Notes: generated by a model from the letters alone, not told the origin. Counted from the first letter of the stretch, positions 26,109-35,338 are shown. The stretch is DNA of 64,000 bases from Rhodomicrobium sp. R_RK_3 (GCF_002198715.1 NZ_MWLK01000027.1:1-64000), one strand, 5' to 3'. Translations and numbers: made by a program.

Positions 26109-26510
26109 TCAATCCCCGCAGGCGCCGATCACGGCGCCGTCCTGGCAGAGGCAGCCGGCGGGGTCGGGCGGGCTGTCCGGTTCGCAATTTCTCCTCGCCT
26201 GCTCGAACATCGCTTGCGGAATGGAGCCGAAGCCGGGCACGTTCACCGCGCCGGGCATCCCCTTCACCCGCTTGACCGCCGCCGCCTCCAGCCAGCTCAT
26301 TTCATTTTCGGTCTGGCACCAGCTCTTGCGGCAGAACGTGACGGAAACCACCTGACCGGCGGCGAATGAATGATCGCTCGCGCTTTGCTTGCTTGGCCGT
26401 GCATAAGCGGATGCGGGATCGGAGACGATATAGTTCTCTGATGCAGAGGCGGCGGCCATTGGCAGCATGGCCATAATCACCGCGAAAAAATAGACACCGT
26501 GATTCATCAT
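26109..26510 (-). CDS. Secreted SH3-like hypothetical protein
   Basis: 133 aa. Signal peptide MMNHGVYFFAVIMAMLPMAA, cleaved near ASA. The N-terminal half of the mature part resembles a bacterial SH3 domain (YARPSKQSASDHSFAAGQVV, SVTFCRKSWCQTENEMSWLE). The C-terminal half has four further Cys (NCEPDSPPDPAGCLCQDG, GACGD). Likely periplasmic and disulfide-bonded; function unknown. It converges on the hybrid kinase gene with only eight bases between stops. Confidence 0.65.
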   Translation of the reverse strand: MMNHGVYFFAVIMAMLPMAAASASENYIVSDPASAYARPSKQSASDHSFAAGQVVSVTFCRKSWCQTENEMSWLEAAAVKRVKGMPGAVNVPGFGSIPQAMFEQARRNCEPDSPPDPAGCLCQDGAVIGACGD

Positions 26511-26601
26511 CCCTCCCGAAATTGGCGTTCGATGACAGCCGGTCTAGCCGAAAGACAAGGGAAACTTCGGATTTGCGGCGCCATCGCCGTATCTAGACTT
26601 T

Positions 26602-26667
26602 GTTACCTGAAACCGCGGAACATTACAGATGTAACATAGTCGCCTACCGATGAAATCCGCATGTAAC
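26602..26667 (+). promoter_or_regulatory. Repeated ATGTAAC sites upstream of di-haem peroxidase operon
   Basis: ATGTAAC occurs at 26629-26635 and 26661-26667, spaced 32 bases (about three helical turns), and a mirrored GTTAC lies at 26602-26606. The first direct copy is part of a TTACA-GA-TGTAA palindrome. The arrangement in the divergent region upstream of the peroxidase/kinase operon suggests binding sites for a regulator. Confidence 0.4.
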
Positions 26668-26713
26668 GCGGCTGCGCTACAACCCGCCCTCAACTGGGAG
26701 TGAAATAAGCCCG

Positions 26714-27697
26714 ATGCGTGCGCGACCTGGCCGTAGCTGGTGGTGGATCATGCCGGCTCTGGCCCTCGGCGTGTTATGCGCCGGACCCGTGCGTCCCGCG
26801 GATTCGGCCGATCCCTTCCATCCGACCGCCCTCGACGAAATGCAAAGCGCCGGCCCCGTCGAGCCGATCACGCCCATTCCCGAGCCGCCCGCCGCCGACC
26901 CGCGCGTCGTCGCGCTGGGCGAGCGCCTGTTCCACGATGTCAGGCTGTCGGCGGGAGGAAAGAGAAGCTGCGCCACCTGCCACGACATCAATGGCAATGG
27001 CGCGAAACGTCCCGAGAACGCCGCCATCACCGACGACAAGCCTGGCGCGATGGATGTCTCGACCGTCTTCAACGCCTCGCTGAGCTTCCGCCTGAACTGG
27101 GAAGGCAAATTCCGCTCGCTGGAAGCCCAGGCCGAAGCCTCGCTGGACAGCCCGCACATGATGGGCGCCGGCGTCGACAGCGCCGTCGAGAAGCTGGCCG
27201 CCGATCCCGGCATGAGAAACGCCTTCCGCGAAGCCTATGGGCGCGGCCCCGACCGTGTCAGCCTGATCGACGCGCTCGCCGTCTATGAGCGCTCGCTGGT
27301 GACGCCGGGCAGCCGCTTCGACCGGTGGCTCGCCGGCGATCAGACGGCGCTATCCGAGCAGGAACAGCTCGGCTACCGGACCTTCAAGATGCTCGGCTGC
27401 ATCTCCTGCCATCAGGGCGTCAATCTCGGCGGCAACCTGTTTCAGCGGCACGGCATATTCCGCCCGCTGGCCTCGCCCAAGCCGGAGATTTTGCGCGTTC
27501 CCGGCCTGCGCAATATCGCCACGACGGCCCCTTATTTCCACGACGGCAGCGCCGCCACGCTCGGCGATGCCGTGCGCCGCATGGGCGCCGCCCAGCTCAA
27601 CTACGCTCTGTCGGATACCGAAGTCGACGCCATCGTCGCCTTCCTCGACAGCCTGACCGGCACCTATCGCGGCCGCCGGGTCGGAGGAACGCCATGA
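26714..27697 (+). CDS. Di-haem cytochrome c peroxidase/MauG family protein
   Basis: 327 aa. An N-terminal signal segment (WWWIMPALALGVLCAGPVRP) targets the periplasm. Two haem c sites: CATCH at residues 86-90 and CISCH at 229-233. The fold markers LGERLFHDVRLSAGGKRSC, DVSTVFNASLSFRLNWEGKF, SLEAQAEASLDSPHMM, RVPGLRNIATTAPYFHDGS are those of bacterial CCP/MauG. It may reduce peroxide or oxidise a protein or small-molecule substrate. It overlaps the start of the VirA-like kinase gene by four bases (ATGA), so the two are translationally coupled. Confidence 0.92.
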   Translation: MRARPGRSWWWIMPALALGVLCAGPVRPADSADPFHPTALDEMQSAGPVEPITPIPEPPAADPRVVALGERLFHDVRLSAGGKRSCATCHDINGNGAKRPENAAITDDKPGAMDVSTVFNASLSFRLNWEGKFRSLEAQAEASLDSPHMMGAGVDSAVEKLAADPGMRNAFREAYGRGPDRVSLIDALAVYERSLVTPGSRFDRWLAGDQTALSEQEQLGYRTFKMLGCISCHQGVNLGGNLFQRHGIFRPLASPKPEILRVPGLRNIATTAPYFHDGSAATLGDAVRRMGAAQLNYALSDTEVDAIVAFLDSLTGTYRGRRVGGTP

Positions 27698-30189
27698 GAC
27701 TGTCGTCGACCGCCGCCGCGGCCTCCTTCCTGCTGTTGCTGCTGAGCTGGCTCCTGGTGCGCGGCCTCAACCTGGATGCGCAATCGACCGTGCGGGCGAT
27801 GCAGGCGCTCGACCGGCTGGCGGTGGCGCAAAGCGCGCTGCACCGCGACGTGCTGCGGGCGCGCTCCGGCCTGCTGCGCAATTACGATCCGCTGGTGAAG
27901 GAGAACGAGGCGACGCGCGCGGCGCTCGAATGCGTGCGCAATATCGGCGGCCAGCGGCCCGAATTCGCCAGCGCCATCGACACGCTGTCGGGGGCGGTCG
28001 ATCAGCAGGAGCAGCTTGTCGAAAAGTTCAAATCCGCCAATTCCCTTTTGCAGAATTCGCTGGCCTATTTCGGTTTCTTCTCGACGCGCCTCAACATCGT
28101 CGACGGCGCGTCCGCCCCGCCGATCCCGGCGGTCAGCAGCCTCGCCGTCGCCATGCTGCACCTGACGCTCGACACCTCCGAGGCCGCCGCCCGCGAGGTG
28201 GAGGTCCTGCTCGACCAGCTCAGCGGCCAGGCCCTGCCGGTACACGATATCCGCGGCGTCGACGCGCTGCTGGCGCATGGGCGGATGCTGCAGCGCCTGC
28301 TGCCGGAGACCGACCGCATCCTGAAATCGCTGTTCCAGTTGCCGATCGAGGCCGATATCGGCAGCCTGCGCTCGGCGGTGCTCGAATTCCAGCGGGCATC
28401 CGAGGACAAGGCCCAGCATTACCGCGTGATGCTGTACGGCCTGTCGCTGCTGCTGCTCAGTTTCCTCATCTTCTTCGCCTTGCGACTGCGCTCGCGGGCA
28501 CAGATTTTGAGCCGCCGCGCCGCGCTCGAACATACCATCGCCGGCATCTCGACCCGTTTCATCAATTCCCGCTCGCATGAGCTGGGCAATCATATCGAGG
28601 CGGCGCTCGGAGAACTCGCCGAGCGCATCGGCGCCGACCGTGCCTATTTCTCCAGCGCCGGCATCGAGGGCCGCTTCTACACCTGGTCCCGCGAAGGGGT
28701 CAGTTTCCCCGAAGGCTGGCCGCAGAACGCGCCATCCGTCCTCGCCAGCCTGTCGAAATGCGATGACGGCATCCTCCAGATCCCCGATGTCGACGCCATG
28801 CCGCGCGGCCCGGCCAGGACCGCGCTGAGCGCGGCGGGCATCGCGGGCTGGATCAGCGCCACGGCGCAGGGCGGCAAATGCGGCGGCGCCATGCTGGGCT
28901 TCGACGCCGTCTGGCCCCATGCCATCGCCACCTCCGGCGAGGTGACACTGCTGCGCATGGCCTTCGACGCCATCGCCCACGCCTTCGACCGCGAGGCCCT
29001 CGAGGCCGAACGTGACCGGGTGGCGGCGCATTTGCAGCGCGCGAGGCGGATGGAAACGGTCGGCGCGCTGGCGAGCGGCATCGCGCATAATTTCAATAAT
29101 ATCGTCGGCGCCATCCTGGGCTATACCGAGATGGCCCAGGGTCAGGCGCGGGCGACGGGCGGCCGCCTTGCCCACAGCATCGAGGAAATCCGCCGCGCCG
29201 GCGAGCGCGCGCGCGACCTCGTCGACCAGATCCTGACCTTCGGCCGCCGCCGCGACCCGAGCTTCACACGGCTGCAATTGAGCGACGTGCTGAACGAATC
29301 GCGCTCGCTGCTCACCGCCTCCTTGCCGCCGCAGGTCGAGCTGATGATCGAGGATGTGCCTGTCCCGGCGATCATTTCCGGCGAGGCCGGGCAATTGCAG
29401 CAGGTTATCCTCAATCTGTGCCGCAACGCCGCCCAGGCCATGAACGACAACGGCATGATCCGAATCGAGACCCGGCTTTTTCGCGGCATGGTGCCCCGTC
29501 TCAGCCACGGCTCGCTGCCGCCGGGCCGATATTGGGTCGTCTCCGTCGTCGACCAGGGCGGCGGCATGGACGAGTCCACGGCAAAGCGCATCTTCGAGCC
29601 CTTCTACACCACCCGCATGGGCGGTACCGGCCTCGGCCTCGCCACGGTGCGCGATATCGTCATGGACCACCGCGGCGCCATCGATGTGAAGAGCGCGCCT
29701 GGGGCCGGCAGCTCCTTCGAGGTCTGGCTGCCCTGCGCCGGGGCGGAATTGATCCAGGCGCCGGCAACGACGCAGCCGGTCAATGTCGCGCTCGGTCATG
29801 GCGAGGCGGTGCTGGTGGTGGCGGATGAGCGCGAAAGGCTGCTGCGCAACGAGGAAATGCTCGCCGCGCTCGGATACGAACCCGTCGGCTTCGTCAGCCC
29901 CTCCGACGCGCTCGCCGCCTGGAAGGCGAGCCCGAAGCGGTTCGACGCCGCGCTGGTCGGCCAGATCACCTCGGCCTGCGCCATTACGCTCGCCGGCCTG
30001 CTGCACGAGACCGCGCCGCAATTGCCGATCGTCATGGCGAGCGTCTCGAGCGACGAATATGATGTCGAGGCGCTGATCGAAGCCGGGGTGTTCGACCTCG
30101 TCCGCCAGCCGCTGGCCTCGGCGGAACTTGCCGGCGTGCTGGCGCGCTCGCTCGCCCGCTCGCGGCCCCCGATGCTGGCGCGCTCCTAG
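27694..30189 (+). CDS. VirA-like membrane sensor histidine kinase with degenerate receiver
   Basis: 831 aa. An N-terminal membrane segment (ASFLLLLLSWLLVRGLNL), a periplasmic helical sensor region of about 220 residues (DAHL-like, as in VirA-like kinases), a second membrane segment (YGLSLLLLSFLIFFALRL, about residues 249-266), a GAF-like domain, HisKA with SGIAHNFNNIVGAILGY, and HATPase with NLCRNAAQAMNDNG, DQGGGMDES, FEPFYTTRMGGTGLGLA. The C-terminal receiver-like domain (from VLVVADERERLLRNE) lacks the phospho-acceptor Asp (FDAALVGQ where an Asp is expected) and the Lys-Pro pair (VRQPL). The RBS GGAGG precedes the ATG inside the peroxidase gene. Its stop codon lies in a palindromic repeat. 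Confidence 0.9.
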   Translation: MRLSSTAAAASFLLLLLSWLLVRGLNLDAQSTVRAMQALDRLAVAQSALHRDVLRARSGLLRNYDPLVKENEATRAALECVRNIGGQRPEFASAIDTLSGAVDQQEQLVEKFKSANSLLQNSLAYFGFFSTRLNIVDGASAPPIPAVSSLAVAMLHLTLDTSEAAAREVEVLLDQLSGQALPVHDIRGVDALLAHGRMLQRLLPETDRILKSLFQLPIEADIGSLRSAVLEFQRASEDKAQHYRVMLYGLSLLLLSFLIFFALRLRSRAQILSRRAALEHTIAGISTRFINSRSHELGNHIEAALGELAERIGADRAYFSSAGIEGRFYTWSREGVSFPEGWPQNAPSVLASLSKCDDGILQIPDVDAMPRGPARTALSAAGIAGWISATAQGGKCGGAMLGFDAVWPHAIATSGEVTLLRMAFDAIAHAFDREALEAERDRVAAHLQRARRMETVGALASGIAHNFNNIVGAILGYTEMAQGQARATGGRLAHSIEEIRRAGERARDLVDQILTFGRRRDPSFTRLQLSDVLNESRSLLTASLPPQVELMIEDVPVPAIISGEAGQLQQVILNLCRNAAQAMNDNGMIRIETRLFRGMVPRLSHGSLPPGRYWVVSVVDQGGGMDESTAKRIFEPFYTTRMGGTGLGLATVRDIVMDHRGAIDVKSAPGAGSSFEVWLPCAGAELIQAPATTQPVNVALGHGEAVLVVADERERLLRNEEMLAALGYEPVGFVSPSDALAAWKASPKRFDAALVGQITSACAITLAGLLHETAPQLPIVMASVSSDEYDVEALIEAGVFDLVRQPLASAELAGVLARSLARSRPPMLARS

Positions 30190-30302
30190 AGCGGGATGAG
30201 GTAAAGCGGGGACCGGTTTGCCGCTCGTCATCCCGCTCTACATGCAAGAACGAGATCAGGTTCAGGATTTTGGGTTGAGTCCAATCCAAAAGCATCGTGA
30301 TC
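30187..30302. repeat. Two-hairpin intergenic repeat element, copy 2
   Basis: First hairpin: a 13-bp perfect inverted repeat, TAGAGCGGGATGA at 30187-30199 and its complement at 30228-30240; the first three bases are the stop codon of the kinase. Second hairpin: GATCA at 30253-30257 with TGATC at 30298-30302, enclosing TTTTGG/CCAAAA. Related to 23160-23265. Confidence 0.8.
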
Positions 30303-30410
30303 TAGGGCCGCTGACGCGCGGGGCTCGGCGCGACGGGGCGCAATCGTAATGGGAACCATTCGCCCCCGCGCCACCTTTTGTCCGGACCAGCGAAACAAGG
30401 CTCGGACATC

Positions 30411-31109
30411 ATGGACCGGAACCCGACGTCCCCGTTGCGCGAGCGCGCTTCATCGCGCAGCGCTCTGAGCGTGGCGCCCGCCCAGCCCACCGCGCGGCCC
30501 CTGCCGTCCGGGCTGCAATGGCCATTCGGCAGCGGCGGCAAGGGACCCGCGCTCTTCGTCCCCGCCGATCTGCCCGCCGGACCGCTGCCGCTGGCCGTGC
30601 TTCTGCACGGCGCGACCTCCACCCCGCAGCGCGTGCTGTCGCGCATTCAGGACGAAGCCGAGCGGCAAAAAACCCTCATCCTGGCGCCGAAATCGCACGC
30701 CACGACATGGGACGCCATCGGCGGCGCCTTCGGCCCCGATGTCGTCGCGCTCAACCGTGCCCTGGCCTATCTCTTCGACCACTTCCCCATCGATCCCGCG
30801 CGCATCGCGCTGGCAGGATTTTCCGATGGTGCCACCTATGCGCTTTCGCTCGGGCTCGCCAATGGCGACTTCTTCCGCTTCATCCTCGCTTTCTCGCCCG
30901 GCTTCGTCATCCCGGGCCTGCGCCGGGGCCGGCCCTCGATCTTCATCTCCCACGGCACGCAGGATGCGATCCTGCCGATCCGCCTCTGCAGCCGTGAGAT
31001 CGCCCCGGCCCTGCGCCGCGAGGGCTACGGCGTCGACTACCGCGAATTCGTCGGCGGCCACGGCGTTCCGCCCGAGATGGCGGCGGCGGCGCTCGGCCTC
31101 CTCGCCTGA
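30411..31109 (+). CDS. Alpha/beta hydrolase (phospholipase/carboxylesterase-like)
   Basis: 232 aa from the ATG at 30411 (an upstream TTG at 30378 is possible). The fold is clear: LPLAVLLHGATSTPQRVLSRI (oxyanion), IALAGFSDGATYALSLGL with the nucleophile in GFSDG, a probable Asp in FISHGTQDAILPI, and the catalytic His in VGGHGVPPEMAA. Length and spacing match the small carboxylesterase (YpfH-like) family. No signal peptide; the N-terminal 50 residues are basic and proline-rich. Substrate unknown. Confidence 0.87.
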   Translation: MDRNPTSPLRERASSRSALSVAPAQPTARPLPSGLQWPFGSGGKGPALFVPADLPAGPLPLAVLLHGATSTPQRVLSRIQDEAERQKTLILAPKSHATTWDAIGGAFGPDVVALNRALAYLFDHFPIDPARIALAGFSDGATYALSLGLANGDFFRFILAFSPGFVIPGLRRGRPSIFISHGTQDAILPIRLCSREIAPALRREGYGVDYREFVGGHGVPPEMAAAALGLLA

Positions 31110-31152
31110 TTAGGCCCGGCTTGCGAACAAAACAAGAATCAGCAATCCTTAC

Positions 31153-33249
31153 GTGTTTTCACGGGGGGACCGTCCGCTGCTTGCCGCCGCCTATCTCGAC
31201 AAGCTCAATCCGGAGCAACGGCGCGCCGTCGAACATGGCGTTTCGGCCGATGGCATTGCGCGCGCGAGGCCGCTGCTGGTCATAGCCGGGGCGGGATCGG
31301 GCAAGACCAACACGCTCGCCACCCGCGTCGCGCATCTGATCGCCGGCGGCACCGATCCGCGCCGCATCCTGCTGCTGAGCTTCTCCCGCCGCGCCGCCGC
31401 CGAAATGACCCTGCGCGCCGGGCGCATCCTCAACGAGGTCATGCGCCAGAATGCTGGCGTGACGATCGAGGCCCTGAGCTGGGCGGGCACCTTCCACGGC
31501 ATCGGCGCGCGGCTGTTGCGCGAATATGCGGAAGAAATCAGCCTCGACCCCGCCTTTACCGTGCATGACCGCGAGGACAGCGCCGATCTGATGAACCTCG
31601 TCCGGCATGGCCTCGGCTTCTCCAAGACCGAGACCCGTTTCCCGACCAAGGGCACATGCCTTGCCATCTATTCCAAATGCATCAATGCCGAAATGGCGAT
31701 CGGCGATGTGCTGCGCAGCACCTTCCCCTGGTGCGCGGACTGGGCCGAGGAGCTGAGGGAGCTGTTTGCCGGCTATGTCGAGGCCAAGCAGCGCCAGCGC
31801 GTGCTCGATTACGACGACCTCTTGCTCTATTGGGCGCAGATGGTCGGCGATGCCTCGATCGCGGAGGATATTGGCGGGCGGTTCGATCATATCCTTGTCG
31901 ATGAATATCAGGACACCAACCGGCTGCAATCCTCGATCTTGCTCGGGCTGAAGCCGGATGGCATCGGCCTCACGGTCGTCGGCGACGATGCGCAGTCGAT
32001 CTACTCCTTCCGCGCCGCCACTGTGCGCAACATCCTGGATTTTCCGGCGCAGTTCAGCCCGCCTGCCGAGATCGTCACGCTGGAGCGCAATTACCGCTCC
32101 ACCCAGCCGATCCTGGCCGCCGCCAATGCCGTCATCGATCTGGCCAAGGAGCGCTTCACCAAGAACCTGTGGAGCGAGCGCGCCGCCGACACGCGGCCCC
32201 AGCTCGTCAGCGTCCGCGACGAGGCCGATCAGGCGCGCTATATCGCCGAGCGGGTGCTGGAGAACCGCGAGACCGGCGCGACCTTGAAGCAGCAGGCGGT
32301 GCTCTTCCGCACCTCCTCGCATAGCGGGCCGCTCGAGGTCGAGCTGACGCGCAGCAAGATCCCGTTCGTGAAATTCGGCGGCCTGAAATTCCTGGACGCC
32401 TCGCATGTGAAGGACATGCTGGCGCTGATGCGCTTCGTCGAGAACCCGCGCGATCAGGTGGCGGGATTCCGGCTGATGCAGTTGATGCCGGGCATCGGCC
32501 CGGTCTCGGCGCAGCGGGTGCTGGACGAGATCGCCCGCGCCGCCGATCCGATCGGCGCGCTCGCCGCCTTGCCCACGCCGCCCCGCGCCGATGAGAGCTG
32601 GCGGCTCTTCGCCGAAACGGTGACGCTGCTGCGCTCCGGGAGGCCCGGCTGGCCTGCGGAGCTGGAGCGCGCCCGGCTCTGGTACGAGCCGCATCTGGAG
32701 CGGCTGCACGAGGACGCCGAAATGCGCCGCGCGGACCTCCTGCAATTGGAGCAGATCGCCAGCGGCTATGCCTCGCGCACCCGCTTCCTCACCGAGCTGA
32801 CGCTCGACCCGCCCGACGCCACCAGCGACCAGGCCGGCGTGCCGCTGAAGGACGAGGATTATCTGATCCTATCAACGATCCACTCCGCCAAGGGCCAGGA
32901 ATGGCGCTCGGTCTTCGTGATGAATGTGGTCGATGGCTGCATTCCGTCCGACCTCGGGGTCGGCAGCTCGGCCGAGATCGAGGAGGAACGGCGGCTGCTC
33001 TATGTGGCGATGACGCGGGCGAAGGATGATCTGCACCTGATCGTGCCGCAGCGGTTTTTCAAGCATAACCAGAACGCGCTCGGCGACCGGCATGTCTATG
33101 CCTCGCGCAGCCGCTTCATTCCGCACAATCTGCTGGCGCTGTTCGAGCGCACCGGATGGCCGGTCGCGGGGTCCGAGGCCGCGCGCGCGGCGGCGCGGCA
33201 GAGCGCCAGGATCGACGTCGGGGCGCGCATGCGGGGAATGTGGCGCTGA
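31153..33249 (+). CDS. UvrD/Rep-type superfamily 1 ATP-dependent helicase
   Basis: 698 aa from a GTG at 31153. All SF1A motifs are seen: Q motif LNPEQRRAVEHG, Walker A VIAGAGSGKTNTLATR, motif Ia LLLSFSRRAAAEM, motif II ILVDEYQDTNRLQ, motif III VVGDDAQSIYSFRAA, motif IV RNYRST, motif V STIHSAKGQEWRSVFV, motif VI LLYVAMTRAKDDLHL. A 3'-5' DNA helicase for repair or recombination. Shorter than canonical UvrD/PcrA at its C-terminus, so it is a paralogue rather than a certain uvrD. Confidence 0.93.
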   Translation: MFSRGDRPLLAAAYLDKLNPEQRRAVEHGVSADGIARARPLLVIAGAGSGKTNTLATRVAHLIAGGTDPRRILLLSFSRRAAAEMTLRAGRILNEVMRQNAGVTIEALSWAGTFHGIGARLLREYAEEISLDPAFTVHDREDSADLMNLVRHGLGFSKTETRFPTKGTCLAIYSKCINAEMAIGDVLRSTFPWCADWAEELRELFAGYVEAKQRQRVLDYDDLLLYWAQMVGDASIAEDIGGRFDHILVDEYQDTNRLQSSILLGLKPDGIGLTVVGDDAQSIYSFRAATVRNILDFPAQFSPPAEIVTLERNYRSTQPILAAANAVIDLAKERFTKNLWSERAADTRPQLVSVRDEADQARYIAERVLENRETGATLKQQAVLFRTSSHSGPLEVELTRSKIPFVKFGGLKFLDASHVKDMLALMRFVENPRDQVAGFRLMQLMPGIGPVSAQRVLDEIARAADPIGALAALPTPPRADESWRLFAETVTLLRSGRPGWPAELERARLWYEPHLERLHEDAEMRRADLLQLEQIASGYASRTRFLTELTLDPPDATSDQAGVPLKDEDYLILSTIHSAKGQEWRSVFVMNVVDGCIPSDLGVGSSAEIEEERRLLYVAMTRAKDDLHLIVPQRFFKHNQNALGDRHVYASRSRFIPHNLLALFERTGWPVAGSEAARAAARQSARIDVGARMRGMWR

Positions 33250-33307
33250 TCTTGAGCGGGAGCCATGTCATATGGAACGTCAGGCGCGACGCATCCGCCT
33301 TTTGTCT

Positions 33308-33384
33308 TTCCCGCGAAGGCGGGAATGGCAGCCGCGTCCACGGGCAGGCTGCTCAAGGATGCTGGATTCCCGCCTTCGCGGGAA
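33308..33384. repeat. Pair of inverted REP-like palindromes
   Basis: Two 18-base palindromes, TTCCCGC-gaag-GCGGGAA at 33308-33325 and TTCCCGC-cttc-GCGGGAA at 33367-33384, in opposite orientation. They lie between the convergent helicase and L-2-hydroxyglutarate oxidase genes and are related to the unit at 47253-47360. Likely a bidirectional transcript end. Confidence 0.75.
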
Positions 33385-33470
33385 TGACAGACAACCGATA
33401 GCGCCGATTTATTCCGTCACAGCCGATCCCGCTCTAAGTCCGGAAGCCGCGTCGCGGAGGTCCCGCCGCC

Positions 33471-34694
33471 CTACGCCCGGGCCGCCGCGTTCAGCCGCGC
33501 CGTCATCTTCTTGGCGACGCGCTCGACGATCAGGCGGCCGATGGGGAGGGAGGAGGTCGCCGCCGGGGAGGGCGCGTTGCAGACATGCAGCATCCGGGGC
33601 GTTTCCTCGAACAGGAAATCATGCAGCAGCGTGCCGTCGCGCAGGATGACCTGGGCGCGGATGCCGGCCTCGTAGGGGAGCAGATCGGACAGCGTCAAGC
33701 TGGGGCAATATTTCTGGCACTCGGCCAGATAGCGGCTCGGCGAGAGCGAGTTGCGCATTTCGGCCAGCCCCGCGCCGAGATGCTTGCGGGTAAAGCGCCA
33801 GAAGCCGGGAAAGCGCATGAAGTCGGACGAATCGCGCGGGGAAAAGGAGAATTTCCTATAGCCCTCGCGCGCCCAGCCGAGCACGGCGTTCGGCCCGACC
33901 GTGACGCTGCCGTCGATCATGCGCGTCAGGTGGATGCCCAGGAACGGCAGCGCCGGATCAGGCACCGGGTAGATCAGCGAATGGACGATGTCGTTCTTTT
34001 CGGGCGGCAGTTGGTAATATTCGCCGCGGAAGGGGACGACCCGAAAATCGGCGGCGACGCCGGCCATCCGCGCCAGCCTGTCCGATTGCAGCCCGCCGCA
34101 GACGATGAGCTGGCGCGCCCGCCATTGCCGCTCGCCCGCCGAGACCGTGACATATTCGATGCCCTCGGCAATCGCCGTCACTTCGGCGCCGAACACCACC
34201 TCGCCGCCACCCTTGCGGATGTCGTCGGCCATGGCGGCGCACATCTGCTTGTAGCCGACGATGCCGGTGCTCGGCACCCAGATCGCGCCGACGCCGTCGA
34301 TATTGGGCTCGCGCCGGCGCAGTTCGGCCGCGTCGAGCTTTTCCGCCGGAACCTTATTCTGCTTAGAGCGCTCGAACAGCGCATCCATGCGGACGCGCTC
34401 GGCCTCGTTGGTCGCGACGATCAGCTTGCCGCACTGGATGTAGGGCAGGCCATGCGCCTCGCAAAAGGCGATGGTCTCGACGACGCCCTGGCGCGACAGC
34501 TCGGCCCGGAAACTGCCGGGCGCGTAATAGATGCCGGAATGGATGACGCCGCTATTATGGCCGGTCTGGTGGCGCCCGACGCCCTCCTCCTTTTCGAGGA
34601 GGAGGATGCTGGCGCCGGGATGCACCTCGCCGAATTTGAGGGCGCTGGCCAGCCCGACGATGCCGCCGCCGATGACGCAAAGATCGTAGATCAT
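33471..34694 (-). CDS. lhgO: L-2-hydroxyglutarate oxidase
   Basis: 407 aa FAD enzyme that oxidises L-2-hydroxyglutarate to 2-oxoglutarate, feeding electrons to the respiratory chain. Dinucleotide-binding motif at the N-terminus (IYDLCVIGGGIVGLASALKF), FAD ribose Glu in ASILLLEKE, the family signature GVGRHQTGHNSGVIHSGIYY, FRGEYYQLP, HLTRMIDGSVTVGPNAVL, and C-terminal PSPAATSSLPIGRLI. Length is normal. It is convergent with the helicase gene and follows the TIGR02300 gene on the same strand (39-base gap). Confidence 0.93.
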   Translation of the reverse strand: MIYDLCVIGGGIVGLASALKFGEVHPGASILLLEKEEGVGRHQTGHNSGVIHSGIYYAPGSFRAELSRQGVVETIAFCEAHGLPYIQCGKLIVATNEAERVRMDALFERSKQNKVPAEKLDAAELRRREPNIDGVGAIWVPSTGIVGYKQMCAAMADDIRKGGGEVVFGAEVTAIAEGIEYVTVSAGERQWRARQLIVCGGLQSDRLARMAGVAADFRVVPFRGEYYQLPPEKNDIVHSLIYPVPDPALPFLGIHLTRMIDGSVTVGPNAVLGWAREGYRKFSFSPRDSSDFMRFPGFWRFTRKHLGAGLAEMRNSLSPSRYLAECQKYCPSLTLSDLLPYEAGIRAQVILRDGTLLHDFLFEETPRMLHVCNAPSPAATSSLPIGRLIVERVAKKMTARLNAAARA

Positions 34695-34733
34695 CGCGCC
34701 GCCCGGCGGGCCGTCATCGCCACGGAAGGCCGC

Positions 34734-35129
34734 TTAGACCTCTTCGTCATCTTCGCGCGGGCCGCCGACGATCCCGGTCACGTCGCCGCCGTCGTCGTCT
34801 TCCTCGACTTCGATGAAGGCTTCGTCATCCTTGAGGTCGGTGTCGTCGTCTTCGAGCACGACCAGCTCGCTATCCTCAAGATCGGGCACTTCTTCCTCGG
34901 CCGCGACCTCGTCGAGAGAGACGATATCGACCGGCGCGGCCTTGCCGATCACATCATCATCGTCATCATCGACCGTATTGCCGGCGGGAGCAGCCTTATG
35001 CTTGCCCTCCTGCTGCTGGAAGATTGCCTGGCAGATCGGGCAGGTTATCGGGTCCCGATTGAGGTCATAGAATTTGCTTCCGCAGTTTTGGCAGACCCGC
35101 TTCGTCCCTCGGGCAGCTTTTATGGACAT
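34734..35129 (-). CDS. TIGR02300 family acidic zinc-ribbon protein
   Basis: 131 aa from the ATG at 35129 (GAGG upstream); an in-frame TTG at 35321 would add a non-conserved extension. The N-terminus has a zinc ribbon, KRVCQNCGSKFYDLNRDP and TCPICQ. The rest is extremely acidic, with runs of Asp and Glu (DDDDDD, EEEVPDLEDSEL, EEDDDGGD), and is probably disordered. This alphaproteobacterial family is of unknown function and, as here, usually sits divergent from aroA. Confidence 0.92.
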   Translation of the reverse strand: MSIKAARGTKRVCQNCGSKFYDLNRDPITCPICQAIFQQQEGKHKAAPAGNTVDDDDDDVIGKAAPVDIVSLDEVAAEEEVPDLEDSELVVLEDDDTDLKDDEAFIEVEEDDDGGDVTGIVGGPREDDEEV

Positions 35130-35338
35130 CAAATCGCCTCGTAAAACGTCGCTCGGACTTTTTGGGGGGAATGAACCAATTGCATAGGCATGGACGGCGC
35201 ATCCTGTCAAAGGCAAATGATCGCGCCTGTGCGCCGCAGCGATTGAGAATTGACAGACCGCCCGTCTGACGGCTCTATGGCGCCACTGAGGCTTCTTGCA
35301 GAACGCCCATTCTTTGCTCAACGCACGGGCCTTTCGTC

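Noticed and set aside
27664-30231. 855-codon open frame on the minus strand across the VirA-like kinase gene
   Set aside because: Low-complexity shadow translation; the plus strand encodes clear kinase motifs.
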